Shown here: piece after piece, positions 27,030-36,989 of the stretch
Layout: each line of letters opens with the position of its first letter
Numbering within the stretch: position 1 is the stretch's first letter
NCBI RefSeq assembly: GCF_002135375.1
Contig: NZ_NEGH01000013.1
Coordinates: 1 to 64,000, forward strand
Direction of reading: 5' to 3'
Origin: Acinetobacter sp. ANC 4558
GTDB taxonomy: Bacteria > Pseudomonadota > Gammaproteobacteria > Pseudomonadales > Moraxellaceae
Length of the DNA stretch: 64,000 nt
Program-made: the position numbers and the translations under genes
Notes under the pieces: generated by a model
Seen by the model: only the letters and a program-made list of their open reading frames with translations
What the model was told of the DNA's origin: nothing
Databases searched by the model: none

Positions 27030-27343
27030 TTTATAAAATGATGAGTAGAGGGATGAAGTTGCTCTATATTATGTCAATGAGATGATCTAAAGATGTATAT
27101 TTTTTATTTTTTATCTATTTACTTAATTATTAAACAAATTTAAAAAATCAATCATTATTTGAAATGTTATTGTAATTACATTGTTATTGCAATGTGTGTT
27201 GTTTTTTTTCTAAAATGATCGAGACAGTAAAAAAAGTGACTAAATATAAACATAACTTAACTTTTTTAGAAAAATGATATTTTAGGCAATTCATTTGAAT
27301 TACATTCTGTAGTACAAAAGAACAAATCTCATTATCTTTTATT
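27030..27343. other. Divergent control region between lysO-like and araC-type genes
   Basis: 314 AT-rich bases without a gene. A pair of 12-base direct repeats (27165-27193) lies near the middle and is listed separately. Confidence 0.5.
27165..27193. promoter_or_regulatory. Direct repeats, possible AraC-type operator
   Basis: TGTTATTGTAAT at 27165-27176 and TGTTATTGCAAT at 27182-27193 repeat with one difference and a 17-base period. The palindrome TGTAATTACA lies across the first repeat. AraC-family regulators typically bind two direct half-sites per monomer at such spacing. No known motif was matched. Confidence 0.4.
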
Positions 27344-28351
27344 ATGAAACGTTCAATTCTTAGTCTTATGTATTTGATTCAGGGAATGCGTAATGCAGGA
27401 ATTGATATAGATGAAAAGCTCATGCGTATTGGCTTAAAGGTCGATGCAATTGATTTAGCTTCGGCAATCGATATTAATCTTGAGCGAGAAATACTGAAAG
27501 TATTGTGTTCTAACTTCTCAGCAGAACAAGGTCTAAAGATTGGTCAGCATTATACTTTGGAGGGCTATGGTCCATTATTGATGTTGTTGATTTCAAGCCC
27601 ATATATTGAAATTGCGTTACATAAAGCAATTCAGTATTGTCAGTTGACCCATTTGACCGGTACGTTGAACGCACATGTTGAAAATGATCAAATCGCAATC
27701 TTATACCAATCGACTCGTCTCACCGATGAGTTGGACTATTTTCTCGCACAGTGTGAAATTGCAGGAACATTTAAATTTCTACAAAGCCTATATCAAATAA
27801 TGGATTTGCCATTTCCACGAATTCGTGTTGAACTACCCTTTGAATTGCCTAGCAATTTAGTTGAAATGGAATTTTATCAGCAATTTTATGGTATGGATGT
27901 TTGTTTTGGTGCGCCAGAAGCTCGATTTTGGTTTAGTCAAGATGTGTTAAAAGTCAAAATTCCTTCATTCGATGAAGTGGCTTTTCGTATTTATGAGCAA
28001 AAATGTATTGACGAGTTATCAAAACTATCGATGTATGAGAATAAGCCACGTATTGTACAGCGTGTGATGGATTATTTGGTCTTACAGAACTCGATTATGC
28101 CCACAATGACTGAAACGGCACAGGTTTTAAATATGCCAGAGCGTACACTTAGACATCAGTTACAACAGCATCAAACTAGCTATAAAAAGATAAGAGAGGA
28201 AATTATCAAAAATAAAGCATTGGAAATGATGGAGTATAAAAAATATTCTATCGAAATGATTTCTGAGTTGCTTGGTTATTCAGAACCAGCAGCTTTTAAC
28301 CATGCATTTAAACGCTGGTTTGGTCAAAGTCCACGACAATATTTAAAATAG
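27344..28351 (+). CDS. AraC-family transcriptional regulator
   Basis: A 335-residue regulator. The N-terminal 200 residues resemble the Arabinose_bd-type effector domain (EQGLKIGQHYTLEGYGPLL), and the C-terminal 90 residues hold two helix-turn-helix motifs of AraC type (PTMTETAQVLNMPERTLRHQL, then SIEMISELLGYSEPAAFNHA and FKRWFGQSPRQYLK). Related proteins such as OruR regulate metabolism of amino acids or lipids, but the effector is not known here. The divergent LysO-like exporter is the natural candidate target, with direct repeats between them. It is followed by zapE after 82 bases, without a terminator. Confidence 0.85.
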   Translation: MKRSILSLMYLIQGMRNAGIDIDEKLMRIGLKVDAIDLASAIDINLEREILKVLCSNFSAEQGLKIGQHYTLEGYGPLLMLLISSPYIEIALHKAIQYCQLTHLTGTLNAHVENDQIAILYQSTRLTDELDYFLAQCEIAGTFKFLQSLYQIMDLPFPRIRVELPFELPSNLVEMEFYQQFYGMDVCFGAPEARFWFSQDVLKVKIPSFDEVAFRIYEQKCIDELSKLSMYENKPRIVQRVMDYLVLQNSIMPTMTETAQVLNMPERTLRHQLQQHQTSYKKIREEIIKNKALEMMEYKKYSIEMISELLGYSEPAAFNHAFKRWFGQSPRQYLK

Positions 28352-28433
28352 CCTAAGTGAAAACACGACATGCTAGTATCGAATATTGAATGAACTCCTT
28401 ATAATTGTCATAGCCTAAATTAGTATTGAAAAA

Positions 28434-29579
28434 ATGTCAGATTTAAACGTTGAAAGTACAACCTATAGTCCTTTATCTCCTGCTGAGCGTTATGCACAAG
28501 TTTTGGCATCTGGTCAATTCATGCCAGATGAGGCGCAAGCACATGCAGTTCAAGAATTAGACCGAGTGTGGCAAGAACTCATTCAACGCTATAAATCATC
28601 GAAACGAATATTTCATCGTTTTAGAAAAACGACAACACCCAAAGGTGTATATATGTGGGGTGGCGTTGGTCGTGGAAAAACATGGTTGATGGATCAATTT
28701 TACGACTCTATTCCATTTAGACGTAAAACACGCATGCATTTTCATCATTTCATGCAACATGTGCATAAAGAATTAAATAAATTATCAGGGCAACGAAACC
28801 CTTTAGATGCTGTTGCAGATCAAATTTATAAAGATGCTGTCATCATTTGTTTTGATGAGTTTTTTGTATCAAATGTAACAGATGCCATGATTTTAAGTGA
28901 TCTCTTTCAAAAGCTATTTGCACGAGGGATTACACTAATTGCGACATCAAATATTGCACCAGATGGTTTGTATAAAAATGGTATTCATAGAGATCGATTT
29001 TTACCAACAATAGAATTGGTTAAAAAGAATTGTGTAGTGTTAAATGTTGATGCTGGTGTGGATTATCGTTTGCGTGTATTAAAGCAAGCACAATTATTTA
29101 AATCTCCTTTGAATGTTGAACATAATGAATGGATTGCTGAGCGCTTTAAAGCATTAACACAAGGGCAAAACCGATCAGCAGAAGCAATTACGATTAATCA
29201 CCGTCAAATCGAAACAATTAGTCATACTGAAGATGTATTATGGTGTGAGTTTTCAGAATTATGTTTTAAACCACGTAGTCCAGCAGACTTTATTGAAATA
29301 GCAAATGTCTACAATACTATTTTGGTGAGTAATGTTCCAAAATTGAATGATTATTTATCTGAAGGGACACGTCGTTTTATTTATTTAGTTGATGAGTTTT
29401 ATGATCGTGGTGTGAAACTATTGCTGACGTCAGAAGATACGATTATTGAAATCTATGAAGGTGAAAAATTAGCCTTTGAAATTGAACGGACGCGTTCAAG
29501 ATTGCTCGAAATGCAATCCGATGATTATTTACATGCTGCACATCGACAGATTAATAAAGAAGAACTTCCTGATCACTAA
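28434..29579 (+). CDS. zapE: Cell division protein ZapE (AFG1-like ATPase)
   Basis: A 381-residue AFG1-family P-loop ATPase. Walker A is GGVGRGKTW, and Walker B is VIICFDEFFVSN. The N-terminal RYAQVLASGQFMPDEAQAHAVQELD and the later TLIATSNIAPDGLYKNGIHR and RRFIYLVDEFYDRGVKLLL are family signatures. ZapE associates with the divisome and affects Z-ring stability in E. coli. A strong intrinsic terminator overlaps the stop codon. The ATG at 28434 has no obvious Shine-Dalgarno sequence. Confidence 0.92.
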   Translation: MSDLNVESTTYSPLSPAERYAQVLASGQFMPDEAQAHAVQELDRVWQELIQRYKSSKRIFHRFRKTTTPKGVYMWGGVGRGKTWLMDQFYDSIPFRRKTRMHFHHFMQHVHKELNKLSGQRNPLDAVADQIYKDAVIICFDEFFVSNVTDAMILSDLFQKLFARGITLIATSNIAPDGLYKNGIHRDRFLPTIELVKKNCVVLNVDAGVDYRLRVLKQAQLFKSPLNVEHNEWIAERFKALTQGQNRSAEAITINHRQIETISHTEDVLWCEFSELCFKPRSPADFIEIANVYNTILVSNVPKLNDYLSEGTRRFIYLVDEFYDRGVKLLLTSEDTIIEIYEGEKLAFEIERTRSRLLEMQSDDYLHAAHRQINKEELPDH

Positions 29580-29606
29580 AAAAAGCTCCTGAAAAGGAGC
29601 TTTTTT
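29578..29606 (+). terminator. Intrinsic terminator of zapE
   Basis: AAAAAAGCTCCT, loop GAAA, AGGAGCTTTTTT. The stem begins within the zapE stop codon. It closely resembles the terminators at 32047 and 40903. Confidence 0.93.
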
Positions 29607-29872
29607 ATTTGAGGGACTAAAATTTATAGGATTAAAATGTTTGTATACAGTGTACTTAAGTCTAATTAATGATAATAAAAAAAAGAAATACAATGTTTAA
29701 AAGGTATTTATTTGAATGATAGTGTTGTGTTTTTACAATAACGATGCATTAAAGGTGAGTTCTATGCTGCAAAAAATGCTCATTATTTAGGAAATTGATA
29801 ATACTATTCAGATGGGTATAAATAGGTATACTAGATTCTCTTGTATAAAAAGTAGCAATATCAGGAAAGACA

Positions 29873-32035
29873 ATGACTGCACGCATCCAAAAAGGCAAGT
29901 TAGCGATTGCTAAAGAACTCTATGATTTTATCGAAAATGAAGCTTTGCCAGGTTCTGGTTTAAACAGCGAAACATATTGGAAAAATTTTGAACAAGTCGT
30001 TGTTGACCTTAGTCCAAAAAATAAAATACTTTTAGCTAAACGTGATGCTTTACAAGCAAAAATCGATGAATGGCATCGTAATAATAAATTTGAATTAGAA
30101 GCTTACAAAGCTTTTTTAACTGAAATTGGCTACTTATTGCCAGAAGTAGAAGATTTTACGATTAGCACTGAAAATGTGGATGAAGAAATCGCGCTTTTGG
30201 CTGGTCCGCAGCTGGTCGTACCTGTGCGTAATGCGCGATATTGCTTAAATGCCGCAAATGCGCGTTGGGGATCTTTGTATGATGCACTTTATGGATTCGA
30301 TGTAATTCCAGAAAGTGATGGCGCTGAAAAAGGTAAGGGGTATAACCCAGTACGTGGTGAAAAAGTCATTGCATTTGCGAAGAATTTTTTAGATGAAACC
30401 TTCCCTTTAACGCAAGGTTCGCATGCAGAAGCTACCGCATATACAGTTGAAGCAAATAAGCTTATCGTGACTCTAAGTAATGGATCGAAAACAACGCTTT
30501 CTAAAGAAGCTCAGTTTGTCGGTTTTAATGGTGATGCTGAAACGCCAAATGAAATTGTATTACTGAATAATGGTTTACACGTTATTATTGAAATTGATGC
30601 AACGAGTGCAATTGGTCAAACTGATTTGGCGGGTGTAAAAGACCTTGTATTAGAAGCAGCAGTTACGACAATTCAAGATTTAGAAGATTCCATTGCGGCA
30701 GTTGATGCCGAAGAAAAGGTGGAAGGTTATCGTAATTGGTTGGGTTTAATGCGCGGTACACTTGAAGAGTCCATTGAAAAAAATGGTAAAACAGTAACGC
30801 GTAAATTAAATTCTGATCGTACTTGTCAAAATTTAATTGGTGGAAAAACAACATTGCATGGTCGTTCATTGATGTTGCTTCGTAATGTCGGGCATCTGAT
30901 GACAAATCCAGCCATCTTGGTAGATGGTGAAGAAATCTACGAAGGGATAATGGATGCACTTATTACGCCATTGCTGTCTATTGCTGATATTCGTAGCGAA
31001 AACATTAATAAAAACTCTAGAAAAGGGTCAATGTATATTGTTAAACCAAAAATGCATGGACCAGAAGAAGTTGCTTTCGCTGTTGAGCTATTTGAACGTG
31101 CAGAAAAAGCATTAGGGTTACCTGATAAAACTTTAAAAATTGGTATTATGGATGAAGAGCGTCGTACATCTGTAAACTTGAAAAACTGTATAGCACAAGC
31201 CAAAGACCGCACTATTTTTATTAATACTGGTTTTATGGATCGGACTGGTGATGAAATTCATACATTTATGGAAGCGGGTCCATTTGTTCGTAAAGGTGAG
31301 ATTAAAGGGCAAAAATGGTTCCCAGCGTATGAAAATCGTAATGTGATGATTGGTTTACAAGCTGGTTTACGTGGTAAAGCTCAAATTGGTAAGGGAATGT
31401 GGCCTAAACCAGATATGTTATTGGATATGTATAATACCAAAACTGAGCATCCAGAAGCTGGTGCAAGTTGTGCCTGGGTACCATCTCCATCTGGAGCGGT
31501 AATTCATGCCATACATTATCACCAAATTAACGTGGCAAATCGCCAGCAAGAATTATTATCAGAACAAGCATTGCCTTTAGATGATCTATTAACACCGCCA
31601 TTAGCAACAAATACAAATTGGTCTGAAGAAGAAAAAACCAAAGAGTTGGAAAATAACTGTCAAGGTATTTTAGGCTATGTTGTACGTTGGGTCGATCTTG
31701 GTATTGGTTGTTCGAAGGTTCCAGATATTAATGATGTTGGTTTAATGGAAGATCGTGCAACTTTACGAATTTCTTCACAGCATGTTGCGAATTGGTTACG
31801 TCACGGTATTGTATCTAAAGTACAGGTTGAGGAAGTACTTAAACGGATGGCGAAAATTGTAGATGAACAAAATGCCAATGATCCTTTGTATACACCAATG
31901 GCACCAAATTTTAATGGTTATGCATTTCAGGCTGCATCGGATCTGATTTTTAGGGGAGGTGAGCAACCATCTGGTTATACTGAACCTCTTTTACATGCAG
32001 CACGCTTAAAGCTTAAAGGTTATACTGGAAATTAA
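29873..32035 (+). CDS. glcB: Malate synthase G
   Basis: Condenses glyoxylate and acetyl-CoA to malate in the glyoxylate bypass. The 720-residue length is that of the monomeric G form, rather than the shorter A form. Family stretches include [63 protein letters not shown] with the catalytic arginine, [20 protein letters not shown], and [20 protein letters not shown]. The insertion domain TLIG of form G is present near residues 130-270. ATG 29873 is preceded by CAGGAAAG, a good ribosome binding site. It stands alone between zapE and a MarR-type gene, with its own terminator; TATACT at about 29828-29833 may be a -10 element. Confidence 0.97.
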   Translation: MTARIQKGKLAIAKELYDFIENEALPGSGLNSETYWKNFEQVVVDLSPKNKILLAKRDALQAKIDEWHRNNKFELEAYKAFLTEIGYLLPEVEDFTISTENVDEEIALLAGPQLVVPVRNARYCLNAANARWGSLYDALYGFDVIPESDGAEKGKGYNPVRGEKVIAFAKNFLDETFPLTQGSHAEATAYTVEANKLIVTLSNGSKTTLSKEAQFVGFNGDAETPNEIVLLNNGLHVIIEIDATSAIGQTDLAGVKDLVLEAAVTTIQDLEDSIAAVDAEEKVEGYRNWLGLMRGTLEESIEKNGKTVTRKLNSDRTCQNLIGGKTTLHGRSLMLLRNVGHLMTNPAILVDGEEIYEGIMDALITPLLSIADIRSENINKNSRKGSMYIVKPKMHGPEEVAFAVELFERAEKALGLPDKTLKIGIMDEERRTSVNLKNCIAQAKDRTIFINTGFMDRTGDEIHTFMEAGPFVRKGEIKGQKWFPAYENRNVMIGLQAGLRGKAQIGKGMWPKPDMLLDMYNTKTEHPEAGASCAWVPSPSGAVIHAIHYHQINVANRQQELLSEQALPLDDLLTPPLATNTNWSEEEKTKELENNCQGILGYVVRWVDLGIGCSKVPDINDVGLMEDRATLRISSQHVANWLRHGIVSKVQVEEVLKRMAKIVDEQNANDPLYTPMAPNFNGYAFQAASDLIFRGGEQPSGYTEPLLHAARLKLKGYTGN

Positions 32036-32046
32036 TTTAGTCATTT

Positions 32047-32075
32047 AAAAAAGCTCCCAAATAGGGGAGCTTTTT
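32047..32075 (+). terminator. Intrinsic terminator of glcB
   Basis: AAAAAGCTCCC, six-base loop, GGGAGCTTTTT, starting 12 bases past the stop. Classical stem and T-run. Confidence 0.93.
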
Positions 32076-32498
32076 ATTTAAGAAATTAGAAAATAAAGCA
32101 TAAAGTTTAGATTGAATGAGTGGGGATGTGAGTTGTAGATTTTTACCATTATTAATTAAAGGATGAATTAATTAATAAATATTTTTATTAAAATGATAAT
32201 TAATGCATATATTTTAAAATATATGTTTTCAAATTATGATTTTATAGATATAATGAGCGAACAAGTTAAGTTATTAGTAATGTTATCTTAAAGATTGTTT
32301 GTGAGCCAGTTACACTTTAATTACATTAAAAATCTTGTATGAGTAAAGATTTAACCAGTACAATAATAGCGTAAAGTGTGAAAAGAGTTGTATTCTAAAG
32401 ATTAAAGTGGAATGTAGAAGCTTAGGTGTTATGAGTATTTTTTGAAAATAAAAAACGCGCTCTATTTTGCAAAAAATACTCAATTGAATGAATGATAT
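32076..32498. other. Intergenic region between glcB and a MarR-type gene
   Basis: About 420 AT-rich bases, no ORF over a dozen codons and no clear RNA gene or repeat. Nothing supported. Confidence 0.45.
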
Positions 32499-32963
32499 TT
32501 ATCGTGAAATATTTTTAAAAATATGCTTTAAACACTCCATCATTTTTTCAATTTGAAGTGGTGTTAATCCGTCAAATGATTGCTCGAGCACGACGGATGT
32601 TAAGTCATTTATTTTTAAAGTCATTTCATCACCTTTTTCAGTAAGAATGACGCGAGTGATTCGGTGATCATCTTCGCAGGAATAGGTGTCTACGAGTCCT
32701 TCATCTTTTAATCGATAAACAATTTTGGTTGTTGTCGACATTTTTGAAACGACCATATCTGATAAATCAGATACACTCGCATTTGGTTTTGATTTAAGTG
32801 CGAGAAGAATACGACGGCGTGAGCTGTCTAAACCGAATTTTTTCAAAACATGATCAACATTTTGAACATGTTGCGAGTAGACTTGAGTGATCCAATAAAA
32901 AGGAAATTGTTCTAAAGAATAATCTTCGGAAGATGGCAAAAATTTAGAATATTTTTTACTCAT
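32499..32963 (-). CDS. MarR-family transcriptional regulator
   Basis: A 154-residue winged helix-turn-helix regulator. The DNA-binding part is around residues 55-110 (RRRILLALKSKPNASVSDLS, then KMSTTTKIVYRLKDEGLV and the wing SCEDDHRITRVILTEKG). Flanking helices form the dimerisation region. The wing Asp-Asp-His-Arg pattern is MarR-typical. MarR proteins usually repress neighbouring transport or degradation genes in response to small aromatic or lipid ligands. No target is obvious here, because both flanks are long non-coding stretches; the 819 bases upstream lead to a TerC-type gene on the other strand. Ligand and target unknown. Confidence 0.85.
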   Translation of the reverse strand: MSKKYSKFLPSSEDYSLEQFPFYWITQVYSQHVQNVDHVLKKFGLDSSRRRILLALKSKPNASVSDLSDMVVSKMSTTTKIVYRLKDEGLVDTYSCEDDHRITRVILTEKGDEMTLKINDLTSVVLEQSFDGLTPLQIEKMMECLKHIFKNISR

Positions 32964-33531
32964 TTATAAGATGTCCTTAAATTAAAAGAATTGTTGTTTA
33001 ATTGTAATTTGCGAGCAGTTTATATTTTATGTGAAAAAATATCATATATGCAAGCGTTTAATTTTACTACATATAAAAAATGAACAAATTTACCTACATT
33101 TTTGTAACTAAGGCTGTGTTTTTAGGTATTATTAAAAATATAATTATTGTTATCTTGATGAAATTTAACATTAGTTTATTTAATTTAAAAATAATAATAA
33201 TTTTTGTTAAAAAAGAAAAAATTGATTAAATACATACAGATTTAAATTTTAAGTGATAATAAGAATTATTTATCTTTTTAAAATTATATGGTTTTTTTAA
33301 AATGTGGCTTTTTTCCTTTTTTAGAGTTCATGTTTTTTTATTTGTATTCAAGGTGACTAATATTTATTTATTTTTTATCGGAAGGATTTTATTTATATTA
33401 AATTAAATGATTTGCGATACAAAGTTTGAATGATTAGTTTCTTATTGTATTGTTTGATTCATTAAGTGAATTTATCGCTTTATTGTTAATTTAATCTTAA
33501 TAATTGTTTTTATTATGAGGTCTTGGTTTTT
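32964..33531. other. Long AT-rich non-coding region
   Basis: Very AT-rich stretch between the MarR gene start and the small ORF at 33532, with long T and A runs. No tRNA, hairpin terminator or known regulator site was recognised. It should contain the MarR gene promoter. Confidence 0.45.
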
Positions 33532-33672
33532 GTGATAGGTGGATTGGTTAATCTATTTGCAATCATTGAATGGGATGAAGATAAAATATACATGTGCCCA
33601 TGCTATGGTATGCAGAAGTGTTACGAGATTGTAGAAGTTTTGAAAAAAATACGTAATGCACTGTGTGGTTGA
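33532..33672 (+). CDS. Possible small cysteine-rich protein (46 aa)
   Basis: An uninterrupted 46-codon frame starts at GTG 33532 and ends at TGA 33670-33672. A GAGG at 33517-33520 lies eleven bases upstream, slightly far for a ribosome binding site. The predicted product has a short hydrophobic start (IGGLVNLFAII), then EWDEDKIYMCPCYGMQKC with three cysteines, a helical KKIRNA stretch, and a last Cys-Gly. It is less AT-rich than the sequence just upstream, which supports coding. I do not recognise a family. It precedes a TerC-type gene by 110 bases. Existence as a protein is uncertain. Confidence 0.3.
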   Translation: MIGGLVNLFAIIEWDEDKIYMCPCYGMQKCYEIVEVLKKIRNALCG

Positions 33673-33711
33673 TGCATAATAAAAATAATTATAGTTGAGT
33701 AGGTTAAATTA

Positions 33712-33783
33712 ATGGACCCCTCGCAGAGCGTTGGACAAGTAAATTATTGTTTTGTTAGTATATATGTTGGAGAGAAGAGATAA
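33712..33783 (+). CDS. Possible 23-codon leader ORF coupled to the TerC-type gene
   Basis: ATG 33712 opens a 23-codon frame ([12 protein letters not shown]...) whose TAA stop overlaps the ATG of the next gene as TAATG. Such overlap allows translational coupling. No family was recognised and the frame is short enough to be chance. Confidence 0.25.
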   Translation: MDPSQSVGQVNYCFVSIYVGEKR

Positions 33784-35306
33784 TGGAATTTCTTCTTGAT
33801 CCAGGTATATGGGTTGGTCTAATAACACTTATTATTTTAGAAATTGTACTTGGAATTGATAATTTAGTTTTTATTGCAATTTTGGCTGATAAATTACCAC
33901 CTGAGCAGCGCGATAAGGCGAGGGTGATTGGATTATCCTTAGCGCTTTTAATGCGTTTAGCGCTTTTATCAGTCATTTCTTGGCTGGTTACTTTAACAAA
34001 GCCATTGGTCGAAGTTTGGGGTTTAACCTTTTCTGGGCGAGACTTAATTTTATTATTTGGTGGTTTGTTTCTCGTTTATAAAGCGGTCACAGAGTTACAT
34101 GAAAAAATAGAAGGTAAGCCTATTGTTCGGTCTAACTCTTCAGTGATATATGCTGGATTTTGGGTTGTCGTTACTCAGATTATTGTATTAGATGCGGTTT
34201 TTTCTCTGGATTCGGTGATTACAGCGATAGGGATGGTTGATAACATCTATGTCATGATGGTTGCTGTGACCGTTGCTGTAGTTGTGATGTTAATTGCTTC
34301 TAAGCCATTAACTGCATTTGTAAATAGACATCCGACAGTCGTTATTTTGTGCTTAAGCTTTTTATTAATGATTGGAATTAGTTTGATTGCAGAAGGATTT
34401 GGTTTTCATATTCCAAAAGGCTATATTTATTCAGGGATTGGTGTTGCGATTTTGATTGAGGCTTTTAATCAGTTTTTTAAACGTAACGTACAAAAACACG
34501 CGTCAAAAATTCCATTGCGTCATCGTACAACAGATTCGATTTTGCGTTTAATGGGGGGGAGTGTTCAAACTGAAGGGGATATTCGGTGTTTAGATGCAAA
34601 AGAAGCTTTTGCAAATGAAGAGCGTTATATGATTGGTGGTGTTTTGACGCTGGCAGAACGTTCAGTTGCATCTATTATGACGCCCCGCAATCAGATTTCA
34701 TGGGTAAATTTAGATGATACGGCAGAGCAGATTCGAGAAAAAGTATTGTCTGTACCTCATAGTTTGTTCCCTGTTTGTCGGACTGATTTAGATAAGGTAA
34801 TTAGTGTTGTTCGTGCTAAAGAGCTTTTGGATGTTTTAGATGAACCAGAAGAATTAAAGGGGCTGTTGAAGCAACAACGACCTATTTATATTTTTGAAAA
34901 AATGAAAGTGATTGATGTGATTAATACGTTAAGATCGTCTAAGGGGTTATTGGTTTTGGTGAGTGATGAATTTGGTCATGTTCAAGGTTTAGTCTCTCCT
35001 TTGGATGTGTTTGAGGCGATCGCTGGTGAGTTTCCAGATGCGGATGAACAACTAGATTTGGTTAAGGTGGATAAAGGTACTTGGAAGGCTTCTGGTATGT
35101 TGGATGTATATCAGTTGGAGCTTGAGCTTGAAATGTTAGATTTGGTTGAAGAGGATGCTGGTTATATGAGTTTGGCTGGTTTGATTCTGGATAAATTTAG
35201 CGGTGAGATTAAGGTGGGTTCACAGCTTGAGTATCAAAATATTCATTTTGAGGTCATTGAGTTGGATGATCATCGGATTAAAACAGTATTAATTAAGTAT
35301 ATTTAA
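33783..35306 (+). CDS. TerC-family membrane protein with CBS pair and transporter-associated domain
   Basis: A 507-residue protein. The N-terminal half is a TerC domain with about seven hydrophobic segments and conserved acidic motifs ([44 protein letters not shown]), thought to transport metal ions such as manganese. The centre is a CBS pair ([41 protein letters not shown]), and the C-terminal 80 residues are a CorC/HlyC-type domain ([20 protein letters not shown]). This is the YoaE/YegH-like arrangement. GGAGAGAAGAG precedes the ATG. The promoter region includes two small ORFs. Substrate is inferred. Confidence 0.9.
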   Translation: MEFLLDPGIWVGLITLIILEIVLGIDNLVFIAILADKLPPEQRDKARVIGLSLALLMRLALLSVISWLVTLTKPLVEVWGLTFSGRDLILLFGGLFLVYKAVTELHEKIEGKPIVRSNSSVIYAGFWVVVTQIIVLDAVFSLDSVITAIGMVDNIYVMMVAVTVAVVVMLIASKPLTAFVNRHPTVVILCLSFLLMIGISLIAEGFGFHIPKGYIYSGIGVAILIEAFNQFFKRNVQKHASKIPLRHRTTDSILRLMGGSVQTEGDIRCLDAKEAFANEERYMIGGVLTLAERSVASIMTPRNQISWVNLDDTAEQIREKVLSVPHSLFPVCRTDLDKVISVVRAKELLDVLDEPEELKGLLKQQRPIYIFEKMKVIDVINTLRSSKGLLVLVSDEFGHVQGLVSPLDVFEAIAGEFPDADEQLDLVKVDKGTWKASGMLDVYQLELELEMLDLVEEDAGYMSLAGLILDKFSGEIKVGSQLEYQNIHFEVIELDDHRIKTVLIKYI

Positions 35307-35319
35307 GTATGTTGATTTA

Positions 35320-35347
35320 AAAAACCTCTTTTAAAAGAGGTTTTTTA
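35320..35347 (+). terminator. Intrinsic terminator of the TerC-type gene
   Basis: AAAAAACCTCTT, loop TTAA, AAGAGGTTTTTT, 13 bases after the stop. Classical. Confidence 0.93.
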
Positions 35348-35382
35348 TATTTGAATGTAATTTGCGTTTTTTAAATAAAAGA

Positions 35383-36250
35383 TTAAATATAAAGTTGATC
35401 TTTAATGATCATCCATATTTCTTTATGGGAGTGTTTAAACATTGACATATGACCAATACTTTTATATGGGTAGTCTTTGGTATTGAGTTCAATTAAGGTT
35501 GTTTGAGCATGTGGATATAACCGTAGTAAATCTAGAACATTGGTTTTCGTGGCAATTTCATCATCTGATGAATAAATTGCAGTGATGGGTTGGGTTATTT
35601 TTGAATGAAAATTTTGATCATCGTTGAGTGTTTTACCGAACGCATTGATGACATAACCAGGTTTTGAGCAAAACTCAGCCCATTGTTTTGCTACATTTTT
35701 GGGTAGATTTTCGCCCATTCCGATGGCATGGGTAGAGCCATATCCAAGAACAAGTCGAGCAACAGGAAAAATTCCTTTAAACATAATGGGGGGCTAAAAT
35801 TTTAGTGCGGCCTTTTAGACCTTTAACATGTCCAGATGAGCCAGAGATAGTTATGATTTTTGCAATTTCATTGTAATTGGGAATAATGCCTGTGAGTTGT
35901 CCGCCTGCACTATGACCGAGCAAAATGATTTTTTTGGCATCAGAACGTTGAAGTAAGGTGTTAATTGCTGCGGGAAGATCTAATTGCCCCCAGTCGGTAA
36001 TGCTTGCAGTAGAATCTTTTAAAGGGGTGTGTAAAGATTTTCCAATGCCTCTAAAATCGAAGCTGAGTACATCAAATCCCTGTTGGGATAACCACCCTGC
36101 AAAAGCATGATAAAAATTAACGGTAATTCCAGTTGCAGGTGCAATTAAAACAGGAAGATTTTGTTGTGTTGTTTTTTGCTTTGGGTAAAACCGACCCATT
36201 AAGCGATACTGATCTGCACATGTGATTTCAATGTTTTGATAGTTTTCCAT
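35383..36250 (-). pseudogene. Alpha/beta hydrolase, frameshifted at a run of six G/C
   Basis: Two overlapping frames together encode one alpha/beta hydrolase of about 288 residues. The N-terminal part has an oxyanion region (LIAPATGITVNFYHAF), a FDFRGIGKS loop and the nucleophile elbow LLGHSAGGQ; it stops soon after GRTKILAP. The C-terminal part resumes with MFKGIFPVARLVLGYG and carries a likely catalytic Asp (SSDDEIATK) and His (SIGHMSMFKH). The break is at the six G (plus strand) at 35788-35793; five would give one open frame. ATG 36250 is taken as start; a TTG at 36292 is possible. It may be a real mutation, a sequencing error or a switch. Substrate unknown. Confidence 0.8.
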
Positions 36251-36391
36251 TGTGCTATATCTGTCTAAAGTACGATTTATTACTGTATTCAATTGGTGAT
36301 GAGAGGTGGGGGAAATAGTTTGACTTATAAGTCAAAAAATAAATCATTATTCTTTTAATATATTTCAAATGGATGACACGCATCCATTTGG

Positions 36392-36631
36392 TTAGTCAAG
36401 GTGTTGTGCTTTTTGAAATTTGCGATAGGTGTGATCTACAACGTTCCAAAATGCAAAAGCTAAAGATACAATAAAAGCGTATAAGAAATACTCTGGTTTT
36501 AGGTTGCCTTGTAGCATGCCGTGCAGAGCGAGAATCACCATTAAAGCAATGGTCGTGCTTAAATAGGTTGTTACGTGTTTGGTCTTCAGAGTGTTAATGA
36601 AGACTTGCTTATTGAAATGTGTTGATAACAT
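36392..36631 (-). CDS. Small two-helix membrane protein, unknown
   Basis: A 79-residue protein with two hydrophobic segments (YLSTTIALMVILALHGML and EYFLYAFIVSLAFAFWNVV) and basic flanks; the tail (YRKFQKAQHLD) is polar. The start is decided by the ribosome binding site: AAGGAGG lies seven bases before ATG 36631, but only one base before the in-frame ATG at 36637. No family was recognised. It stands alone between the broken hydrolase and brnQ. Confidence 0.65.
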   Translation of the reverse strand: MLSTHFNKQVFINTLKTKHVTTYLSTTIALMVILALHGMLQGNLKPEYFLYAFIVSLAFAFWNVVDHTYRKFQKAQHLD

Positions 36632-36989
36632 CTCCATCCCTCCTTTTTAAATAATTTCTTTATAAAACAAAACGTTTTATTTTGAAATAGACTATTTACC
36701 ATATACTAAAATGGTTAATATTTCAAGCGGTGATGGGAATATTTTTTGTGGAAATACAGATTAAAAAGGTAAGATTTATTTATATCTCATATTAATACGG
36801 TCTGATTTATTTGTAAATTATAATTTATGATATCCGCATAGATTTAAATGATAATTATAAAAAATAAGCTATATGATATTGAGTGATCAATGCGTAATAA
36901 CAGCTTGTTTGGGTAAAACAAAGCAATTATTAGCTATAAAAATTATGTTTGGATAAAACACAATTTCGAGTTCACTGTTAAATCAGAGG
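36632..36989. other. Intergenic region upstream of the small membrane protein
   Basis: About 360 AT-rich bases between the small gene and the end of brnQ. It includes AAAACGTTTT at about 36668 and two similar TTTGG(G/A)TAAAACA stretches 41 bases apart near 36910 and 36950. No gene was seen. Confidence 0.45.

Noticed and set aside
36905-36965. Two TTTGG(G/A)TAAAACA repeats
   Set aside because: Short, only two copies, no symmetric structure and no known motif; likely chance in AT-rich DNA.
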